Of a DNA stretch of 64,000 bases, positions 10,191 through 21,480 are shown in pieces. Source of the DNA: Alligator mississippiensis (Eukaryota > Chordata > Crocodylia > Alligatoridae); NCBI RefSeq assembly GCF_030867095.1, contig NC_081831.1, positions 22,172,001 through 22,236,000 on the forward strand, read 5' to 3'. Each line of letters begins with the position of its first letter. Within the stretch, counting starts at the first letter, position 1. A model generated the notes under the pieces. It was not told the origin of the DNA. It was given only the letters and a program-made list of their open reading frames with translations, and made no database searches. Position numbers and translations under genes: made by a program.

Positions 10191-13100
10191 CTGCCTGGAC
10201 CAGATGATGCTCTCCTTGGGGCCCACCACAGGGCAGCACCAGCCTCCACCCTGCTGGTCCCGAGTAGATGAAGAGGACCAGATCTCTGCCTACCTGCCCC
10301 CTGGTTCAAAGCTGCCTGCTGCGGGGTTCAGCTGTGTGCTGCAGCAGGCCTTTTAACCCCCCCTCGCTCAGGCTCTGCCCACCTGGAGCCCTGCACAGAG
10401 CAGGTGGTGTCTGTGCCCACTTGTTCCACAGTGGCCTCAAGCTGGGGAGCTGCCCCCTTGGCTCCATGTGTTCACTTCCCCCAACCCCTGTTTTCTTCTG
10501 CCTAAAGGCTTTGTCCATGTCCTCTGGCCAGACAGGGCCTTTGGGGACCTCCACAACCCCCGCAAGCCTGGTGAATGTGGCAGCCCAGGCAGGTGAGTCC
10601 CATTCTTGGCTCTGCTTCCCAATGCCATTATGAAATGACTTTGCAGCCACCTGCCTCATGCTGTAAGAAGTTGGTGTGCCAGGGTCAGGGGCCTGGAATG
10701 TGGTATAGGAAGGGCTCTGATTCCCCTACAAAGGCTGGGGCTTTCCTGTTACCCGAGCAGCTGTCTGTGCTTCTGCAGTGGGGGGTTGGTCTCTGTTGCA
10801 GCTGGTCAGCAGGGGCAGTCCTGTTTCTCTGGGGTGGGCCGAGTGCTCCACATCTGGTGGTCTGCAGAGGACCAGGCTTCCTCAATGCCTGACCTGAGCT
10901 GTGCTCACATGTCCCCTGGGCTTTGCCTCCCTCTAGAGAAGCCACCCCCTGTGATCCTGGAGACTCCGATCCTGCGGGAGTGTCCTATTGCTATCCCTGC
11001 GCACCGCACACCTGTGCAGGCCTGGGTGGAGTCCCTGCGGCACTACGATGACCAACCTGTGGGCCTGGCTGATCTGCACCCTGATGTCTTCGCTGTGATG
11101 CCTAGGTATGGCCAAGCCTAGGTCTGGGGGTGCTGGATTGATGGGTAGTACCTCTGCTCATTAAGCAGCAGCCTAGCCTCTTCCTCCGTTCTCCAGCCAC
11201 TTCCCAGCTCTGTGTCTTGGGTTCTTCAGGCTGGTGTGCTCATATGTACACACACGTGTGTACATGCCTCCTGGCCAACCTCCCAGGTCACTCTCCTGCT
11301 TCCTTGCAGGGTGGACATCCTGCACACGGTGGCCATTTGGCAGAAGAACTTCAAGAGAATCGTGAGTGTGGTTGGGTAGGCACTGGAACAGTAGTTGGCA
11401 CTAGTGGTTTGGGCACAGGGACTTGGGGGGCAGGACTCTTAGACTATGCTTCCTACCTGGGTGGGAGGTTACAGCAGGGTGGGGCTGGGAGCCCAGACTC
11501 TGGGGTTCTAGCCCAGATCTGGGAAGGGAGTGAAGGTGTAATGGGCCTGAGCTGGGGATGTGGGCCCAGACTCCTGGGTTTACTTCTCTTCTCTGCTATG
11601 CCTTGGCTGCGGGCTATTGGGTGATTTTTTTTTTTCCACCCCTAGGTAGTAGGGCATGGCTTCTAGAGCTCTCTTGGGTGGTGCTTGGCTGGTGCTCTGA
11701 CCCACTACTTGCTGCCTTCCCCTCCAGAGTTACGCCAAGGTTAAGACGCGGGCGGAGGTGAGGGGTGGTGGCAAGAAGCCCTGGAAACAGAAAGGTAGTG
11801 GCCGGGCCCGGCATGGCAGCATCCGTTCGCCTCTCTGGCGTGGTGGTAAGTGTTCTTCAGGCCCCCCAACCCTTCCCTGCAGACTGGGGCCCTGCAACCT
11901 GTCCTGTCCTGTCCTGTCCTGTCCTGTCCTGTCCCGTCCCCCCCCCCGCCAGCAATGGTTGTGACTGTGTGGGACCAGGAGGGGCCCCTGCCATCAACCT
12001 CCTTCCTTGTCCTTGCAGCCACAGGTCCCCTCACCCCTCCCATCCACCTGCCTCAGGCTCCTGCCCTAGCTGGAGGCTGCTGTGGACCAAGACTCCTTGC
12101 TGTCAGCTTGGACATCCTCATATGTCCCTGCTGACCCCCTATGCCTCTTTCTTCTCTCCTCCCCAATCCCTTCTCAAGGTGGTGTTGTGCACGGCCCCCG
12201 AGGTCCCACCAGCTACTACTACATGCTGCCCATGAAGGTGCGGGTGTCAGGCCTCAAGGTGGCGCTGACGACCAAGCTGATGCAGGTACCAGGAGCAGGG
12301 ATGGGAGGAGAGATGCAGGGTGTCAGGACTCCTGGGTTTTCACCTCAGCTGGAGGGAGAAGGGCCCTGTGAGTTGGTTAAGTGGTCTAGAAGAAGTCTTA
12401 GGGGATGAGATGGAGAAGAGCTGTGATCCTGGACTCCTGGGTTCTTTCCCCAGTGCTGGGTCTGCTTGCTGAGTTGGGATGAGGTGCTTTCCTTCTGGGG
12501 CAGGACTGTCCCCATAAGGGGTTAATCAGAGGTTTTCCTTGGGCTGGGAGCAGGGTCCTGTAGCTCCAGTGTTGGGTCTCTATTAACTTGTTCCCAGTCA
12601 GGCCCAGAGCAGAGAGGTCTGGGGCAGATGGAGGCCGTGGGTGAGCACCCAGGCTCAGCGGAGCAGCCTGGGGAAGGAGCTCACAATATTCCCTGTCCTT
12701 GCTGCTCCTTACCCCCGCAGGACAACCTGCACATTGTGGACAACTTGGAACTGCCGACACCTGACTCGCAGTACCTGGCCAACCTGGCCCAGTACCGGCG
12801 CTGGGGCCAGTCTGTGCTTATTGTGGATGTGTGAGTGGGGTTCGGCCAGAGAGAACCTGTGGGTTGTGTTCTCTCCCCCACCCTGTGGGACCCCAGGGGG
12901 AAGTGACCTTTCCTCTAGCCTGTCCATCTGGCTGCACCAGCCCCCTGCTGTCTGGGAGCCAGGACAGCCTTGGGCGGGGGGGGCGGGGGTATGGACTCCC
13001 CTGGGCAGCCAGGGCCCCAGCCCATAAGCATCTTCCTTCTTGTCTGTCTGTCTGTCTTTTTTCCAGCAACGAGATGCCTGAAAATATCACGCGGGCAGTG

Positions 13101-13749
13101 GCTGGCCTGAAGTCCATCACCCTGGTGCCAGGGCTAGGTGAGCACTTGGGGGTGGGGGGGTGGGAACACCCCTTGCTGCAGCCAGGGATGGGGGTGAGGG
13201 GGCTGCCACTGCTGGAGCCCAAGCCACCATGACACGGCACCTTTTTTCCCTGAGGTCAGACACTTAAATGCAGCCATCTGTGAGATGGCATACAGGGACC
13301 CTGTGGCCCATGCAGCTGCCTCCAGGATGGGGGGGGGCCAAGGGCCATAGGTAATCAGGCCTCTTGCCACAGAAATGTTGGGGTGGGGCAGAGGCAGCTG
13401 GGTCTATGGGGACCGCTTGCCCAGGGCTGATGTAGCTACCTCTGGGGTGGGATGTGGCAACTGGTGGTTGACATCCTACTGCCCCTCCCTGCCAGGGGAG
13501 GTACTGCAGTACCAATGACCATCTTGGAGCAGCTCTCTGCAAGGGAACCCACTGGCCAGCTGGCCTGGTGCAGCCCCCCAACCTCCCCTCCCTTTGCCCC
13601 CAGGCCTCAATGTGCACAGCATGCTGAAGCATGAGACGCTGGTGCTCACACTGGACACAGTGGCCTTCCTGGAGGAGAAGTTGCTCTGGCACGATGTGCG
13701 CTACACAGCTCTGTACCCCTTCCGCCTGCCCTACTGTGACTTCCCTTAG
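9920..13749 (+). CDS. MRPL4: Mitochondrial large ribosomal subunit protein uL4m (MRPL4), nine exons
   Basis: uL4m is an early-binding protein of the large mitoribosomal subunit and lines part of the exit tunnel. Exons by GT/AG ends and frame: 9920-9976, 10508-10592, 10937-11105, 11310-11361, 11728-11845, 12179-12285, 12721-12830, 13067-13137 and 13604-13749. They total 915 bases, giving 304 aa plus stop, close to the human 311 aa. The N-terminus ([19 protein letters not shown]) is Arg-rich without acidic residues, as in a mitochondrial presequence. The L4 fold starts near residue 70. Diagnostic stretches are [79 protein letters not shown] and [17 protein letters not shown]. Exons 1 and 2 are less conserved and rest on splice sites and phase. 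The gene looks intact. Human MRPL4 also lies just upstream of the ICAM cluster in the same orientation. Confidence 0.96.
11897..11940. repeat. (TCCTG)n pentanucleotide repeat in MRPL4 intron 5
   Basis: Seven or so tandem copies of CCTGT/TCCTG grade into a C-run. The tract is intronic and not expected to affect the protein. Confidence 0.9.
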
Positions 13750-13952
13750 CTGCCAGGCTGCGGGGCTGGAGAGAGCTGGACTGCATTGGATGTACCAGAG
13801 CATATGAAGGACTTTGGGGCAGTGACTCACTGCTCTGCTCTCCCTGCATAAGGGGGCCTGTGGGGCTGGTTTGGGCCCAGGGGGCATGGGGGGGGGTGTG
13901 CTGCAGCCCCTGTCCAACTTCCCCTGGAGCAGGGAGGTGAAAGGAGCCATTA

Positions 13953-13958
13953 ATTAAA
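13953..13958 (+). promoter_or_regulatory. MRPL4: MRPL4 polyadenylation signal (ATTAAA)
   Basis: ATTAAA lies 204 bases after the MRPL4 stop codon and is followed within 20-30 bases by a T/GT-rich stretch (TTGTCTCT, GCTGTG). This is the usual layout of a vertebrate poly(A) site, and no better signal occurs nearer. Confidence 0.6.
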
Positions 13959-13984
13959 GCTGCCCTTGTCTCTATCTCGCTGTG

Positions 13985-15559
13985 CCCTGCTTCTGTGGTG
14001 GGGCTGGGGCCTAGTTGCAGCCTGGCAGGGGCAACACATAGGGGGTGCATGGGGGTGCACCCTCTGTCAGGCCACGCTCCCTGTTTAGCCAGTGGCCAAG
14101 GAAGCAGGAAGCACCAATGCCACCGTGCTGCTCCACCCCCACCCATCAGCGCTGGCCGGGGAGCAGGGTCTCCAGCAAAAGTGGCTGCGTCGCTTCTGGA
14201 AGTGGTGCAGCTGCTTTTACAGTGTGTGAGATTGCCCACCCCCCTTGTTTGCTGACTCAAGAGGCCCCAGACACCCATGCAGCCTAGGGAGAGGGGATGA
14301 GAGTCTGTCTCCATTTTGTGGCCCTTCCCCCCCCCCCTCCCCCAAGCCACTGTCACTTGCCCAGCGGCCATTTCCTTCCTGTGCTGCTAACTGCAGCTTT
14401 CTGGGTTGAGGCTGGGCTTCCTTGGTCTCTGTGCTGTTCTCCGAGTAGCTCCCCTGCAGCCTCAAAAGCTGGTCCTGTGTTGTCCGTGTGTGTTTGCCTT
14501 CCCCGCCACATACCCCTAACCACTGCTGTTCTCCAGAGAACCCAGGCCTTCTGACTTCCAGCTCCATGGTGTGACTCTGGCCTCAGCTCAGGCTCCTTCC
14601 TGGAGCTGGCTGAAGAACCCAGACATCCTGGGCAGGGCAGGGCTGAGGTCTGTCTCTACCTTCTTTTCCCAGTTTGGGAGCAACCAGGCACCTTTCACTT
14701 TTGGTTCCAGCCCCAGGCAGACGCCATCATAGAGTTTGCCCAGAGCAGTGGGCCCCAGCCTGGGCCCTGCATGTGGGACAGGGGCTTGGCTCTACAAGGA
14801 ACTCCACAGTGGCTGCAGCCTGCCGATCTGTCCCCTCTCCCAGGTCCCTTGTGCCTCGTTGCTCGTTGTTCTCTGCCCCACGTATCAGGGCTCTGTGAGC
14901 AACAGACCTCGTGCACAAGCATTGGGGTGGGAGGGGCACTCAGGCCTTTGCTGTCAGCCAAATGTAGGCATCTCTGTGGTGCTGAAAGGCCACTGATCTG
15001 TTTGGGACAGGAAGTGACAAGGAAGCCTGGTGCTGCAGCACCCAGCTGTACTGGTAAGTGGGGGAGGCGGCTTCTCTGCTTCTTCCCTTCCCTCCACCAA
15101 CAGGGGTGGAACCCATGAGTCGGAGCACCCCACTTCCTCTTCCCCCACAAAGTTTTTGGGCCGGGGATATCCCTGCAGGACCAGAAGTGGCAGGGAGTTG
15201 GTCCCTTCCCATACTCAGGCTGTTGAGATGTGGCTACTTGGAGTCCCTCAGCACCAGTCCTGGCGGAGCAGGGGCCTCATAGCCTGGCAACTGCCCTTCT
15301 GAGCCTCTTGCTAGGGGCTCTGGGACTGGTGGAGGCTCCCGGACCCCTGCCCCACTCTGCTGCACTCAGGTGCTAGACCTAGGTGTTGGGCCCTGAATAC
15401 CACAACTCTAAAGCGGGGGCACAGTAGTGCCAGGAGAGGGGTGGCATGGGGGTGGGGGGGTTGTGGGGATGGGTGTGAATGCAGGTGTCATTCCTGGGCA
15501 GGAGGTGGGCACCAGTTGCAGGGCTTCTTCCATGGCTGTAGAAGAGGGACGCACCGGCG
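13985..15559. other. Intergenic stretch between MRPL4 and ICAM-related DNA
   Basis: No exon, RNA gene or recognised transposon was found. An ICAM exon 1 was looked for here because an ICAM intron-1 duplicate begins at about 15560, but no signal-peptide exon with a matching donor was seen. Confidence 0.45.
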
Positions 15560-16505
15560 TCTTGTGCTTGGGCTAGAGCTGGCAGCCCTCATGCCACCCG
15601 GCAGCGCCTCATCTCCGTAGTGCCCTGAGCCCCTTCTGCCTCCTCAGGTCCTGCTGAGACCCTGCAAACTCGTGCCGGTGGGCCCTTCCCTGCAATGTTG
15701 TCCTTGCTGCTCCTGGTCACTGCCCGGGACCAGCGACCCTCAGTTCCCCCCGCAAGGTCACCTCGGAGGTCTCCCCAGCCAGGGAAACCGTGGACTCTCA
15801 GGCACTGGAGAGGCTCCAGGAAAGGCTGGACAGCCCCTGGTGGGCAGTGATCTAGACCTAGCAAAGCCTGTGCAGTGGGGCCACAACCTCTGGTTGGGAC
15901 CTCTTGAGTGTCTATGACCCCCCTTTTGCAGCATCAGGATGTTGGCAGCCGCAACCCCTCTGCTGTCCCTGGGGCAGGGGTGACTCTCGTGTTGCTCAGA
16001 GGTCGAACAGTGCATTTGTCAGGGTGGTTTATCTGGGCTGACCCTGCCTCAAGCAGGGTATGGACTAGATGTGACCTCCGGGGGTCCCTGCCAGCCCCAC
16101 TTCTCTCCGATTCTATGATTCTCATTCAAATCAGTCGTGGGTACCACAGGCCGGGCCCCGATCTGGTCCATCTGCCCACTGCAGGGCTGGCACTGGCTGT
16201 GAGATGAGGCACTTGGGTCTCTGCAGGGCAGGTGTGTGGTGTGAAGAGCTAGAAAGTGGCTGCTCTAGGGGAGCGATAGGGGTCCTTCCCAGGTGCACCT
16301 GGGGTCTCTTCCTGGTTCAGAGAAGCCTCCAGCAGCCGAGCTGTTCCTTTTGCCCTTGGGTGCAAAGCCTGGGCTGAGCTGTCCCCAGGGCTTTCTGGCT
16401 CTGCCCAGCTTCACTCCTGCTTCTGGCTGGGGCTGGCAGCAGCGGGACCTGGCTGTGCCCAGGTACTGGTGGAGCCTTGCTGTCCCCACTCCCTGAAATA
16501 GACCT
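15560..16505 (+). repeat. Orphan duplicate of ICAM-like intron 1
   Basis: This block matches 21615-22690 of the functional ICAM-like gene nearly end to end. Shared words include CTCCTCAGGTCCTGCTGAGA, the CR1 3' fragment, TCTATGATTCTCATTCAAAT and GGGACCTGGCTGTGCCCAGG. Similarity runs to about 40 bases before the position of exon 2, where the foldback element takes over. It carries an extra stretch (about 16310-16435) that also occurs at about 42105-42240. It is read as the remnant of a third, otherwise lost, ICAM copy. Confidence 0.7.
16010..16125 (+). mobile_element. CR1 3'-end fragment
   Basis: The stretch ends in GGACTAGATGTGACCTCC and TTCTATGATTCT, the standard CR1 3' terminus. The same fragment sits at the equivalent place in ICAM intron 1 (about 22320-22437), so it was present before that segment was duplicated. 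Confidence 0.7.
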
Positions 16506-16514
16506 GAATCAGAC

Positions 16515-17815
16515 AATGAAGCTGAAATTTTTGCTCATTCCCAGCTCCCTATTCCTTATTCCTGGTTCCTTTTTCAAAGCTAATCTAGACCCAATAAAAA
16601 CTTATTAATGAATTGCACATCCTAAAGAGAGAGACTTTCATTAGCTATACATATGTACTAATTAATATGAAAAACAATATCCCACATCAAGTACAGAACC
16701 CTACATGAAGGTTAGATTAGGATGGGATTATGGGGCAAAATACTTCTTGGGTCATCCCAAATTTTCTGTTGATGCCACTGGGAAACTGTTCCAAAGAACC
16801 CTGCTCACAGTCCCGCCTGGCCCAAAGCATGGGTTGGCTGTGCCAGGCTGCCAATTAACAGCTCCAATGCCCGACTGTATTAAGTATAATGGCTTGAATA
16901 AGGAACAGATTTTTGGGTTGGGATTATGGCTAGAAATCCTTCTTGGACCACCCTACGTGATGCTTGAGAGGCACAAGGGGACTCTGCTGGACATCTCTGA
17001 CCGGAGACTTGCCTGGCCTAAAGCACAGTTTGGCCATGCCAGGCTGCCAACTGACACCACCCTTGCCACTGTGCTAAATATCTGGACCTGAATAAGGAAC
17101 TGGAATTTGGGCTGGGATTATACCTAGAAATCCTTCTTAGGCCAACCCACGCCATACCTCTGTGGCACCGGTAGACTCTCCTGCACATCGCTGAGGACAG
17201 ACTTGCCCGGCCCAAAGCACAGCTTGGATCTGTCAGGCTGTCAACTGACAGCCTCACAGCCACTGTGCTAAGTATCTGGACTTGAAGTAGGAACTGTAAT
17301 CTGGGGTGGGATTATACCCAGAATTCCTTCTTGGTCCCCCCAGACCACAACTCTGTGCCACCAGGGGACACTCCAGGACATCTCTGACAAGAGACTTGCC
17401 CAGCCCAATGCGCAGTTTGGCCTTGCCAGGCTGCAAACAGACAGCACCCCAGCCACTGTGCTAAGCATATGGAACAGAATAAGGAACTGGAGTATGAGCT
17501 GGGATTATACCCAGAAATCCTTCTTCAGCCACCCCACACCATGCCTCTGTGGCACTGGGGGACTCTGCTGGAAATCTCTGACCAGAGGGTTGCCCAGCCC
17601 AAAGTGCAGCTTGGCTATAGCAGGCTGCCAACCACCGACTGACAACCCCGCAGCCAAGTACATGTACTTGTGCTAAGTACATGGACCCGAATAAGGAAAT
17701 GGAATCTGGGGTGCGATTATACCAAGAAATCCTTCTTGGGCCACCCCAGACCATGTCTCTGTGCCACTGGGGGACTCTGCTGGACATCTCTGACCAGAGA
17801 CTTGCCTGGCCCGCT
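16515..17815 (+). repeat. Left arm: ~6 tandem ~195-bp units
   Basis: After the unique tip (16515-16715) units recur with landmarks GGGATTATACC.AGAAATCC near 16920, 17115, 17310, 17503 and 17715, and GCCAGGCTGCCAACTGACA near the unit ends. The last unit stops near 17815. Confidence 0.8.
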
Positions 17816-18400
17816 GTACCTGCACCTCCCTCCCGCTGCTTCAGACCTGACCCCAAGCCACCCCCTCCCCTCCACCGCTTCAGGTTCAACCCTGCCCCTG
17901 TCCCCACTCTCCGCTTTGGATCCAATCCCACTCCCCTCCTCCTTCCCACCACTTCAGTCTGGTCCCATTCCCATCCTCTTTCCGCTGCTTTACGTCTGAC
18001 CCTGCTCCCCTCCTTCCCCCTACAGCTGCTTCGGGTCCACCTGGCTCACATGTGCCTGCCTCCCTTCCCCTCCCTCCCTGCCCCATTTCCCTGTCCCTGC
18101 TGGTTGTTCTGGGGGGCATCCAGGATGGGCAGCCACTGTGATACCCCATTGGCCCTTAGGCAGGGTGGCAGGGGGCAGCCCAGCTGCTCAGATGACTGGG
18201 CCACGTTCCCCACAGCCAAAATGCCCTGGCAGCGGTGCAAACTTGGGCTCATGCAGTGTGTGCCACCCAGCCAATTGTCACCTGCCCTCTTGGGGGTGCA
18301 TGCACAGCTGGCTAGAAGCATTATGGTCAGACAGGCATACAGACAGAAACACACACAGCCAGACTAAGCCTTTTATTATATTGATGGATATCGGGGGCTG
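17816..18400. other. Central spacer of the foldback element
   Basis: C/T-rich unique sequence with short internal repeats of a CGCTTCAGGTT / CCACTCCC type word (17825-18030), then mixed sequence. It has no open frame of recognisable kind. It would form the loop if the arms paired. Confidence 0.5.
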
Positions 18401-20697
18401 CAGTTAGCAGCATGGCATAAGAAACCACGCTCTAGGCCAGGCAAGACTCTGGTCAGAGACATCTGGGGAAGTCCACCAGTGCCACAGTCATAGTGTGGGG
18501 TGGTCAAGAAGGATTTGCATTTCTAATCCCAGCCCAAAAAGAGTTCCTTATTCAAGCCACTGTCCTTAGTACAGTCGCTGGGGGAGGCAGGAGGGGCGCT
18601 CTGAGTTGACAGCGTGGCAGAGCCAAGCCACACTTTAGGCCGGGTGATACTCTGGTCAGGGATGCCTGGGAGAATTACCCAGTGCCACAGAGTCATACAG
18701 TGGGGTGGCTCAACAAGAACTTCCATTTCTAATCCCAGCCCAAAAAACAGTTCTTTATTTGAGCCGTTATACTTCGAACAGTGGCTGGGGTGCTGTCAGA
18801 TAGCAGCCGGGCAAGTCTGTGGCCAAAGATGTTCATGAGAGTTCTCCGGTGGCACAGAGGTATGTCATGGGGTGGCCCAAGAAGGATTTCTAGTTGTAAT
18901 CCTGGCCCAAAAGCCTGTTCCTTATTCGGGTCCATATATTTAGCACAGTGGCTGGGGTGCTGTCTGTCAGCACCCTGGCATGGCCAAACTGTGCTTTGGG
19001 CCAGGCAAGTGGCTCATCAGAAATGTCCAGGAGAGTTCCCTGGTGGCACAGAGATAAATCACGGAGTGGTCAAAAAAGGATTTCTAAGTACAATCCCAGT
19101 CCAAAAGCCAATTTCTTATTCAAACCAATGCATTTAGTACAGTGGGAATGGGGGGCTGTCAGTTGGTAGCCTGGCTTTGGGCTGGCCAAGATTCTGGTTA
19201 GAGGTGTCCAGGAGAGTGGCCTGGTGCACCAGAGTCATGGTGTGGGGTGGCCCAGGAAGCATTTCCATCTCTAATCCCAGGCCACAAACCAGTTCCTTAT
19301 TCAAGACCATATACTTAGCATAGTGGCTGGGGTGCTGTCAATTGGCAGCCTAGCACAGCCAAAAGGCACTTTGGGATGATCTAGGGACAGGCAAGTCTCT
19401 CATCAGAGATGTCCAGGAGTGTCCCCCGGTAGCACAGAGATGTATTCTGGGGTGGCCCAAGAAGTATTTGTAGCCCAAAATCCAGCCCAAGATCCAGTTC
19501 CTTATTCGGGTCTATGTACTTTGCAGTGTCTGGGATGCTGTCTGTTGGAAGACTGGTACGGCCAAACCGCGCTTTAGGCCGGGCAAGTCTCTGGTCAGAG
19601 ATGTCCAGGAGTATCCCCCGGTGGCATAGAGATGTGTTCTGGGGTGTCCTAAGAAGGATTTGTAGCCCAAAATCCAGCCCCAAATCCAGTTCCTTATTCT
19701 GGCCCATATACTTTGCACAGTGTCTGTGCTGTTCGTTGGCAGCCTGGCATGGCCCAACCATGCTTTGGGCCACTCAAGTCTCTGGTCAGAGATATCACGG
19801 AACATCCCTCAGTGGCACAGAGATGTGGTCTGGGTTGGCCCAAGAAGGATTTCTGGGTATAATCCCAGCCCAAATTCCAGTTCCTTATTTGGGTCCAGAT
19901 ATTTAGCAAAGTGGCCGCAGGGCTGTCAGTCGGCAGCCTGACACGTCTAAACTGTGCTTTGGGCCGGGCAAGTCTGTCCTCAGCGAAGTGCAGGAGAGTC
20001 CCCCAGTGCCACAGAGGTATGGCGTGGGGTGGCCCAAGAAAGATTTCTAGGTATAGTCCCAGCCCAAATTCCAGTTCCTTATTCAGGTCCAGTTACTTAG
20101 CACAGTAGCAAGGGTAGTATCAGTTGACAGCCTGGCACAGCCAATCTGCGTTTTGGGCCAGGCAAGACTGATGAGATGTATCTGGTAGAGTCCCCCGGTG
20201 GTGCAGAGATATTCTGATGGGTGGCCCAAGCAGAATTTCTTGCCATAATTCCAGCCTGATAGCCAGTTCCTTATTCAAGCCATTATATAGTGGGGATGGG
20301 GGCTGTTAGTTGGCAGCCTGGCACAGCCAACCCATGCTTTGGGCCAGGCGGGACTGTGATCAGTGTTCTTTGGGACAGTCCCCCAGTGGCATGGACAGGA
20401 AATTTGGGATGACCCAAGAAGTATTTTGCCCCATAAACCCATCCTAATCTAACCTTCATTTAGGGCTCTGTACTTGATGTGGGATATTATTTTACATATT
20501 AATTAGTACATATACATAGCTAATGACATTCTCTCTCTTTAGGATGTGCAATTCATTAATAGCATGTTTTTTTATTGGGTCTAGATTAGCTTTGAAGAAG
20601 GAACTGGGAACCGGGAATAAGGAATAAATAACTGGGAATAAGGAATAGGGAACCGGGAATAAGGAACTGGGAATAAGCAACCAATTTCAGCCTCATC
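18400..20697 (-). repeat. Right arm: ~10 inverted tandem ~195-bp units
   Basis: The same unit as in the left arm appears in reverse orientation. The landmark GTTCCTTATT recurs near 18543, 18750, 18919, 19111, 19292, 19497, 19690, 19881, 20073 and 20263, followed by the inverted tip at about 20380-20697. The arm has more units than the left arm, so unit number has changed independently on the two sides. Confidence 0.8.
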
Positions 20698-20705
20698 ATT
20701 AGGCA

Positions 20706-20747
20706 AGTGTGTGTGTGTGTGTGTGTGCGCGCGCGCGCGCGCGCGCA
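20706..20747. repeat. (GT)n(GC)n microsatellite
   Basis: A run of GT dinucleotides passes into a GC run. This compound alternating tract is Z-DNA prone. It sits about 230 bases upstream of the ICAM-like start codon, directly beside the foldback element. Confidence 0.9.
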
Positions 20748-20829
20748 TCAGGCACGTGATTTGGGGTGCATGTGCCTGAGTTTGTGTAGGTGCATATGGG
20801 TGTGGGTGTGATTTCTGGGTTGTGTGTGA

Positions 20830-21480
20830 GGCCCAGATCCCGTCTGTGCCCCCGCCCGATCCGCCGGCGGCGCAGCGACAGGATGGAGAGGAGGAGCCGG
20901 GCGGGGAGGGACCTGGACACGGCTGCACCCAATTGGCTCGGCCCCACCTGCCGCCGCCGCCCGCGCTCGGTGCCATGGGCCGGCTGCGGGCCCTGAGCCC
21001 CCTGGCGCTGCTCTGTCTCTGTCTGCCCGCAGGTGAGTGGCGGCGGGGCGGGAGCCGGCTGGTCCTCTCCGGCCCGCGGGGCTTCGCTGCCCCGACGGCT
21101 TGAGCCGGGAGGGCGGCTGGGGCGGCGCTGGAACCCGGCGGGGAGCCCCGGAGCTGAGGCCGGGCAGTGGGGAGCCGGGCAGGAGAAGCTGAGGGTGGGG
21201 AAGGGCGGGGGACAGGAAGAGGACGGTGGGGGCAGGAGGTACAGGCGGGATCGGGGCCCCGGAGACCTCCGCGGAGACGCCAGCGGCAGCCCTGGATTGC
21301 GGAGAAAAGCCCCCACAAAGCTTCCCCCGCCTCCCCCCAGTCTGAGGCTGGCCGCAGAGTTGCATCCGGAGTGGAAATGCAGCCACCTCCGGGGCGGGGG
21401 CAGCGGCAGGGAAGCGAGCTGGGGCAAAACTGCTGGGTTCAGATGCAGAGGCCCCGGGGAGCCGGGCGGGGGCCCAGACT
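20830..21480 (+). promoter_or_regulatory. ICAM-like gene promoter and CpG island
   Basis: CpG density rises from about 20830 and stays high through exon 1 and the start of intron 1. An inverted CCAAT box (ATTGG) lies near 20930, about 45 bases before the ATG at 20975, with GC boxes around it. No TATA box is seen. Confidence 0.55.

Larger units (their letters stand above)
16515..20697. mobile_element. Foldback-type element, ~4.2-kb imperfect palindrome
   Basis: The first ~360 bases of the left end and the last ~360 of the right end are inverted copies of each other at roughly 90 percent identity by eye. Both carry AAGCTAATCTAGACCCAATA, ATGAATTGCACATCCTAAAG and GTTAGATTAGGATGGG. The tips contain short TTATTCCCAGTTCC-like repeats. 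Inward, both arms become tandem ~195-bp units in opposite orientation, and a ~585-base unique centre separates them. The layout recalls foldback transposons, whose long terminal inverted repeats are built of tandem repeats. No coding frame, transposase or clear target duplication was seen. It lies between an orphan ICAM intron piece and the ICAM-like promoter. It could instead be an inverted satellite array. Confidence 0.7.

Noticed and set aside
17018-19941. Recurring similar peptides in the foldback arms
   Set aside because: They repeat because the 195-bp DNA unit repeats. The units carry stops and drift in all frames, so no coding function is supported.
16505-20720. Target-site duplication around the foldback element
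   Set aside because: Flanks (AATCAGAC on the left, AGGCAAGT on the right) share no convincing direct repeat, so none is claimed.
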